This document shows, in pieces, positions 15,800 to 19,669 of a stretch of DNA of 19,669 bases. The translations under genes and the position numbers were made by a program. This stretch comes from Gracilaria caudata (taxonomy: Eukaryota; Rhodophyta; Florideophyceae; Gracilariales; Gracilariaceae): NCBI GenBank assembly GCA_030374735.1, contig JASCIV010000453.1:1-19669 (forward strand). The letters are read 5' to 3'. The notes beneath the pieces were generated by a model, which saw nothing but the letters and a program-made list of their open reading frames with translations, ran no database searches and was not told the DNA's origin. Position 1 is the stretch's first letter. Each line of letters opens with the position of its first letter.

Positions 15800-16294
15800 C
15801 AAGAAAAACGTCCAAGCCTATTAACGCGTGCTTCAAAGCACCGGTAGGTCCTACGTTGTAAAATCGTTCCCAACGTGAACCGGCCCTGCCTAGCACACGA
15901 ATTCCACTTGGATGTGACACGAAAAGATATTCGTATCTTCCTTCACTCCTATGGGAACATGGAAGGCAACCGGATAGTTCGCGGCGTTTGGAAACTTCAA
16001 TTTCGGAGCTGGACAGACAAGTATATACTGCAATTACAGCTTCCCAGTTGAAAGTGCTCTCTACTTTTGATTCTTGCTTGTTCTCTCCAAGCTTGTGTGG
16101 GCAGCCTGTGTACACTAAAAGTAAAACCCCCGAGCAACTCGTTCAAGAAAAACGAGCTCATTTCCTTGCGGTTCCCAACGGCGTCTCGTCGGCTCCAGCA
16201 TTATTCGTAAAAGTCGAAGTTAGTTCATGCAGAGCGTCCGCGATCCCGAACCTTCGCTATACGTTCAATCCATGATACACCTGTTTCAACTGAT
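15800..16294. other. Convergent spacer between nucleotidase and RFT1
   Basis: About 500 bp between two genes ending toward each other. Long open frames exist on both strands (15768-16115 minus, 15988-16275 plus), but neither begins with ATG and neither matches a family. A short hairpin AAGATA-TTCG-TATCTT lies at 15924-15939. It is most likely 3' untranslated sequence of both neighbours. Confidence 0.45.
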
Positions 16295-17857
16295 TTAGTC
16301 CTGATGTGAACGAAAGGACCGTAACTTTGTTATGAACTTTCTTTCAAATATAAGGACTCCAATTACAAACAATCCCAGTGCGAGAAACCCGCTCACCGAA
16401 TGTTGGCAAAGTCTGAGCACGAGGACAGACATGTTTTCAATTGGTTTTCTTTGGGCGGCAGTACCAAAGAAATGAGCCTCGCTCATCTTTGAGATATGTC
16501 TCGCGACAAAGAGTAGGATCAAAACGCCAACGCTGGGCAAAGACTTCAGAAAGGCTAACGGCGATTGTGACGTAAGTCGACCAAAAAACCATGCTGAATA
16601 ACACGTTCGTAGGGCCATATTCGCACAGTTGACGACAATGATCCCAGCGGCGTAATATGAGCGGGCCGCATACCACATGGCAGTCATATATATAAAACTT
16701 AGACATGTACTAAACTTCGTGCGCGCCTTAAGCTCTGATGTATTTGCAGAGGCGGAAACAAAAGCCTCAGTTACTCCATTCGCGGCCATGAAAACCAGGT
16801 AGATGAAGTAAAGGTCAAGCAGAAATGGGGCACGGGTCTCATCTGCATACTTTTCCCCGTACAGAAAGCGCAATAATGGATACGAGTACGCGGGCCCTAC
16901 AAGCGGAAACAGAAAAGAAACGACCAGTGCCGATTTGTGCGCAATAAACAGTGTGTCAAGACAAGCTTTGCGTGTTTCACAATCGTTCTCGTTGCCCGTC
17001 TTGCGGAAAGCCGGGGCAAGCCTGTGGAAGACGTTGAAGGACTGCTCCTCCAACGCCTCGCTGAAGACCCTGGCCAAGACGCTTCCCAAGTTGGCAACTA
17101 TTTTGTACGAAGCTTTGACTAGCTCTGGGCAAGTAAAATCGAGGATTATTCCCTCACCATTTTCCAGAAGGTATTTGATGGCCCCTTCACCGGTGGAAAC
17201 GACAGCCATGGTGAAGTCCTCGTAGTGGAATGCTTCGCGCAAAGCAGAAAGTGAAAGAAACGGAATACGTTTTGGACCACATGCGATAAACATGGTGATG
17301 GCTAAGCAAGCTGAGTAGGTAAGATGGCCTACCGAGCCAGCCACAGATGCATACTTGCTGTCTGTAACGAGGCTGATGGCAACGGTCTGGCTGAAACCGC
17401 TCACAACGGTTGAAATGGCGCGGGCTCGAGAAGATTGCGCATAATGCTGTCGTCTGCGAGCAAAAACAAGCGGCGGTTCGGCAAAAGCGCGGGCTACAAG
17501 ACTAGCCGTGACAACGAGAGTGGCTCGCCAATGCTCAGGCTCTATATAGATCATTGCGGCGCCAAAGACGAACGCAAGAAGAATAGTTAGTAGAGAGCAA
17601 AAATAACAAAGCGCAGCGCAGCGAGCATCAGACGAAACACGAAGCGCGACGGGTCGAAATCCGTTTATAGTTGGAAGTAAAGTAAAACCGACAAAAAGGT
17701 AAAGACGAATCTCCACAAAGGCGTACTGTGCGGGCTTGAGGGCGCGCACAACGAGCGCCCTGATGAGGAAGGAGAGCAGACGGGCGCTCAGTTGGTAGAG
17801 CATGTGCGACTGCACGCCCTTCGCAGCGGCGCGGGCAACATCTCGCGTAGCGGGCAT
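16295..17857 (-). CDS. RFT1: RFT1 family ER membrane protein
   Basis: Protein of 520 residues, close to the usual RFT1 size. RFT1 is an ER multi-pass protein of the MOP/flippase superfamily needed for N-glycosylation; it was proposed to flip Man5GlcNAc2-PP-dolichol across the ER membrane, though direct flippase activity is disputed. Many hydrophobic segments run through the protein (for example 50-70, 84-104, 310-330, 350-368, 440-452, 486-504). Signature blocks are TGEGAIKYLL (222-231), the NLGSVLARVFSEALEEQSF stretch (256-274) and the FMAANGVTEAFVSASANTSEL stretch (356-375), the last being the most diagnostic. The frame is open to 18094 but begins with TTG there and is Arg/Pro-rich; the ATG at 17857 gives the family-like start MPATRDVARAAAKGVQ. 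Confidence in family is high. Confidence 0.92.
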   Translation of the reverse strand: MPATRDVARAAAKGVQSHMLYQLSARLLSFLIRALVVRALKPAQYAFVEIRLYLFVGFTLLPTINGFRPVALRVSSDARCAALCYFCSLLTILLAFVFGAAMIYIEPEHWRATLVVTASLVARAFAEPPLVFARRRQHYAQSSRARAISTVVSGFSQTVAISLVTDSKYASVAGSVGHLTYSACLAITMFIACGPKRIPFLSLSALREAFHYEDFTMAVVSTGEGAIKYLLENGEGIILDFTCPELVKASYKIVANLGSVLARVFSEALEEQSFNVFHRLAPAFRKTGNENDCETRKACLDTLFIAHKSALVVSFLFPLVGPAYSYPLLRFLYGEKYADETRAPFLLDLYFIYLVFMAANGVTEAFVSASANTSELKARTKFSTCLSFIYMTAMWYAARSYYAAGIIVVNCANMALRTCYSAWFFGRLTSQSPLAFLKSLPSVGVLILLFVARHISKMSEAHFFGTAAQRKPIENMSVLVLRLCQHSVSGFLALGLFVIGVLIFERKFITKLRSFRSHQD

Positions 17858-18207
17858 GGGGCGGAACGAGCGACTCGGGCGCGACGAACAGATTCGGAGG
17901 CGGACGGCGACGGAGAGACGCCGATGGGGTGCAGCGGGGAAGGGTAGAGTAGGTGCAAGACGCGCCGCAACTCGCGGCAGCAAGGCCAGAAGCGCATGTC
18001 GGTCGGGGAGGAGGGGGTGATGCTGTTGATGACGCTCGACCGGCGACGTGTGCGGCGTGAAGCGAAAAGCACCGCGAGCACGACAGCGCGCCAAAACGCG
18101 TGCACTGGCGCGAGGCGGGACGAATCGCCACGTGGCAGCTGACAGAGGTACTTTACAGCGGGCTGGCGCGTTGAGGTGAAGTGAAAGTGAGCGGAGCCGA
18201 AAGTGGA
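17858..18207. other. Spacer between RFT1 and PP2C (tandem, minus strand)
   Basis: These 350 bp hold the RFT1 promoter and the PP2C 3' end. GC-rich, and rich in C/T on the minus strand near 17875-18025. Open frames here translate to Arg/Ala/Ser-rich sequence without family features. Confidence 0.5.
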
Positions 18208-19590
18208 TTACTCGCTGTCCTCGAGGGCGCCTCCGTTGGTGGCCTCGAATGACATGAGTCTCCCTTCCGGCGACACGCGCATGGGCACGCCCGCTGCGCC
18301 GTCCGCGCGCCCTCTGCGCCGCGCGCGCAGCACCTCGCGGATGCTGCGCTCACGCCGCTCCGCCGGCGCGCCGCTCAGGTACACCACCACCGCCGTGATG
18401 TCGTCCACCACCTGCTCATGCATGTTCCAGCGGCGCGCCGCCTCCTTCACCAGCGCCTTGGCCGCGTCCTCGGCGCTGTACGAGCGACTCCGCAGCGTGT
18501 CCACCATCTGCACCACCTCCTGGCTCGACATGAACTCCCACACGCCGTCCGAAGCCACCACCACGAATTGCTCGCGGCTGCCGATGCGCGTAACGGTCAC
18601 TTCCGGCGTGGTTGTCACCCCGTGCTTCGACAGGACTGTGTCGCCAATGCTGCGCGTCATTGCCAGTCCAGGCAGCCATTCATTCGGCAACCATACGCGC
18701 TGCGGTCCAACGTTCTTCTTCCAGCGCGTCACTCGCGCACCAGCCATACGAACTCTCTTCTTCTCGTCGGCGCGACACGGCTTCTGATCCCAGCTCACGT
18801 CCACGGCACGTAGCGTAGCGCCTTCTCTGGCGCCCAAAACGGCTCTCGAATCACCCGCCCAAGCCGTATACAGTTGCTCCGCGTCGAGCAGTATGCATGT
18901 AGCGGTAGTGCCCGAGAAAGCGTGGTCAATGTTATGTTTGGCATCGCGAAGGTTGCGCTCAGCGTCATCAAACGCCTTTGTGAATGCGCGCACGACGCTA
19001 CGTCGACGATCGTCCGAGTTGCGAAAGCGCGCGTCCGACGGCGAACCAAGTGCTTCCTGTAGAGTGACTGGCACACAGTTACGTACCAATTGACTGACAG
19101 CGCGTCCGTACGCACCATGGCCATCGTACACGCCGACGAACAACGATTGATGAAACGGCGCGATCACACCGTATGCGTCCTGGTTTGACTTGCGCGAGCG
19201 CAGTGGCGGCGCACCCGGAGTTGGTGGCGGCAGCAATTGCCAGCCGGCGGAAGAACAAGCACCCACGGCATGATCGGTGGTGACGTCGAAATGGCGTTCC
19301 GTGCCGTCGTCTGCGGTTAGTCTGGCGGGATCGATGGGCGCCGGGTGATTTGGGAGAATGGCTATTGGAGAGTTGTCCTGGGAGGCACTTGTAGGGGAGG
19401 GCAGCGAATGATTCTTGGGCGTTGAAGTTAGAAAGGTGCGGTTGGCGGCGCTACCGAACGCGCGACGGATAGTAGCCTTGAGGTGGGTGTTTGGGGGCGG
19501 TTGCTCTTCATCACGATTGAGCGTTTGGTTGCTCTTCTTTCGGGAGTACTTGACATTGATGAGCTTGTCGAAAACGGGCGGGGGAGCCAT
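18208..19590 (-). CDS. PP2C-type protein serine/threonine phosphatase
   Basis: Protein of 460 residues from a true ATG. PP2C (PPM) phosphatases are Mg/Mn-dependent monomeric enzymes in stress and signalling pathways. Residues 1-105 are a basic, Pro/Ser-rich extension without known motif. The catalytic domain runs about 108-407: SRKSNQDA (132-139), VYDGHGAYG with metal-binding Asp156, FSGTTATCILL (226-235), WAGDSRAVLG (244-253), LPGLAMTRSIGD with Asp317, VASDGVWEF with Asp348, and VVDDITAVVVYL with Asp397. All acidic metal ligands I can place are present, so it should be active. Instead of the common KPxxPxExxRI block it has WDQKPCRADEKKRVRMAGARV, a recognisable variant. A 50-residue Arg-rich, then acidic tail follows. 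A regulatory partner cannot be read from sequence. Confidence 0.93.
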   Translation of the reverse strand: MAPPPVFDKLINVKYSRKKSNQTLNRDEEQPPPNTHLKATIRRAFGSAANRTFLTSTPKNHSLPSPTSASQDNSPIAILPNHPAPIDPARLTADDGTERHFDVTTDHAVGACSSAGWQLLPPPTPGAPPLRSRKSNQDAYGVIAPFHQSLFVGVYDGHGAYGRAVSQLVRNCVPVTLQEALGSPSDARFRNSDDRRRSVVRAFTKAFDDAERNLRDAKHNIDHAFSGTTATCILLDAEQLYTAWAGDSRAVLGAREGATLRAVDVSWDQKPCRADEKKRVRMAGARVTRWKKNVGPQRVWLPNEWLPGLAMTRSIGDTVLSKHGVTTTPEVTVTRIGSREQFVVVASDGVWEFMSSQEVVQMVDTLRSRSYSAEDAAKALVKEAARRWNMHEQVVDDITAVVVYLSGAPAERRERSIREVLRARRRGRADGAAGVPMRVSPEGRLMSFEATNGGALEDSE

Positions 19591-19669
19591 GACGAGCGGG
19601 CAGCGACACGACAGGTCAGGGAAGGGAGGGGGGGGTTGTTTGAGAAAGGGCGAGGTGCAGGGCTACTGT
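19591..19669 (-). promoter_or_regulatory. C/T-rich leader region of the PP2C gene
   Basis: Directly upstream of the PP2C ATG the minus strand is strongly C/T-rich, including eight C at 19628-19635 (plus-strand coordinates). This resembles the leaders of the RING and small unknown genes. It is probably 5' untranslated or core-promoter sequence; the window ends here. Confidence 0.4.

Noticed and set aside
15924..15939. AAGATA-TTCG-TATCTT hairpin as a terminator
   Set aside because: Hairpin terminators do not apply to nuclear Pol II genes, and six base pairs can occur by chance.
17858..18094. 79-residue N-terminal extension of RFT1
   Set aside because: It begins with TTG and is Arg/Pro-rich. 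RFT1 proteins start near the ATG at 17857 and the length fits.
18418..18813. 131-codon plus-strand frame inside PP2C
   Set aside because: It is antisense to a fully conserved PP2C domain and its composition (Arg/His/Ala-rich) is that of a shadow frame.
1..19669. CRISPR array, insertion sequence, or viral insertion
   Set aside because: No spaced direct repeats, transposase, integrase, or viral genes were seen anywhere in the window.

Overview
The window looks like compact nuclear DNA from a eukaryote. The proteins are eukaryotic families: cystinosin, RFT1, URM1, RING-H2, PP2C, a hedgehog-type Hint domain, and GT8 joined to GT64. Genes lie singly on both strands without operon spacing, and almost all are intronless. 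One short GT-AG intron, in URM1, is certain enough to call. Few introns, dense genes, mixed GC and a Hint domain outside animals fit a red alga, perhaps a florideophyte such as Chondrus. This is inference from gene content; an oomycete or another intron-poor protist is not excluded.

Left part (1-5320): a gene-poor left edge, then two divergent cystinosin-like cystine/H+ symporter genes sharing a 453-bp intergenic region with an inverted repeat around an AT-rich core. Next comes an allantoate/ureidoglycolate amidohydrolase-type gene with a membrane or secretory leader. Middle part (5321-9491): a membrane RING-H2 ubiquitin ligase on the minus strand. A GC- and CGCG-rich regulatory interval carries a double G-box palindrome. 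It is followed by a small acidic unknown protein, a 1.1-kb spacer, and URM1, whose true start only appears after splicing out a 65-nt intron.

Right part (9492-19669): a two-domain GT8-GT64 glycosyltransferase on the minus strand, then a 1.4-kb gene-poor block. A secreted trypsin fused to a hedgehog-type Hint domain follows, then a 3'(2'),5'-bisphosphate nucleotidase (HAL2/SAL1 type). Last come RFT1 and a PP2C phosphatase, both on the minus strand. The stretch from about 11.5 to 16.3 kb looks more AT-rich than its flanks.

The genes do not form an obvious single pathway. Three products touch glycan or sulfate metabolism: GT8-GT64, RFT1, and the nucleotidase that clears PAP after sulfotransfer. 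That may only be coincidence of neighbourhood. The strongest items are the trypsin-Hint fusion, the GT8-GT64 fusion, the divergent cystinosin pair, and the hidden URM1 intron. For several genes the longest open frame begins at a GTG or TTG codon; starts were set at the first in-frame ATG that fits the family.
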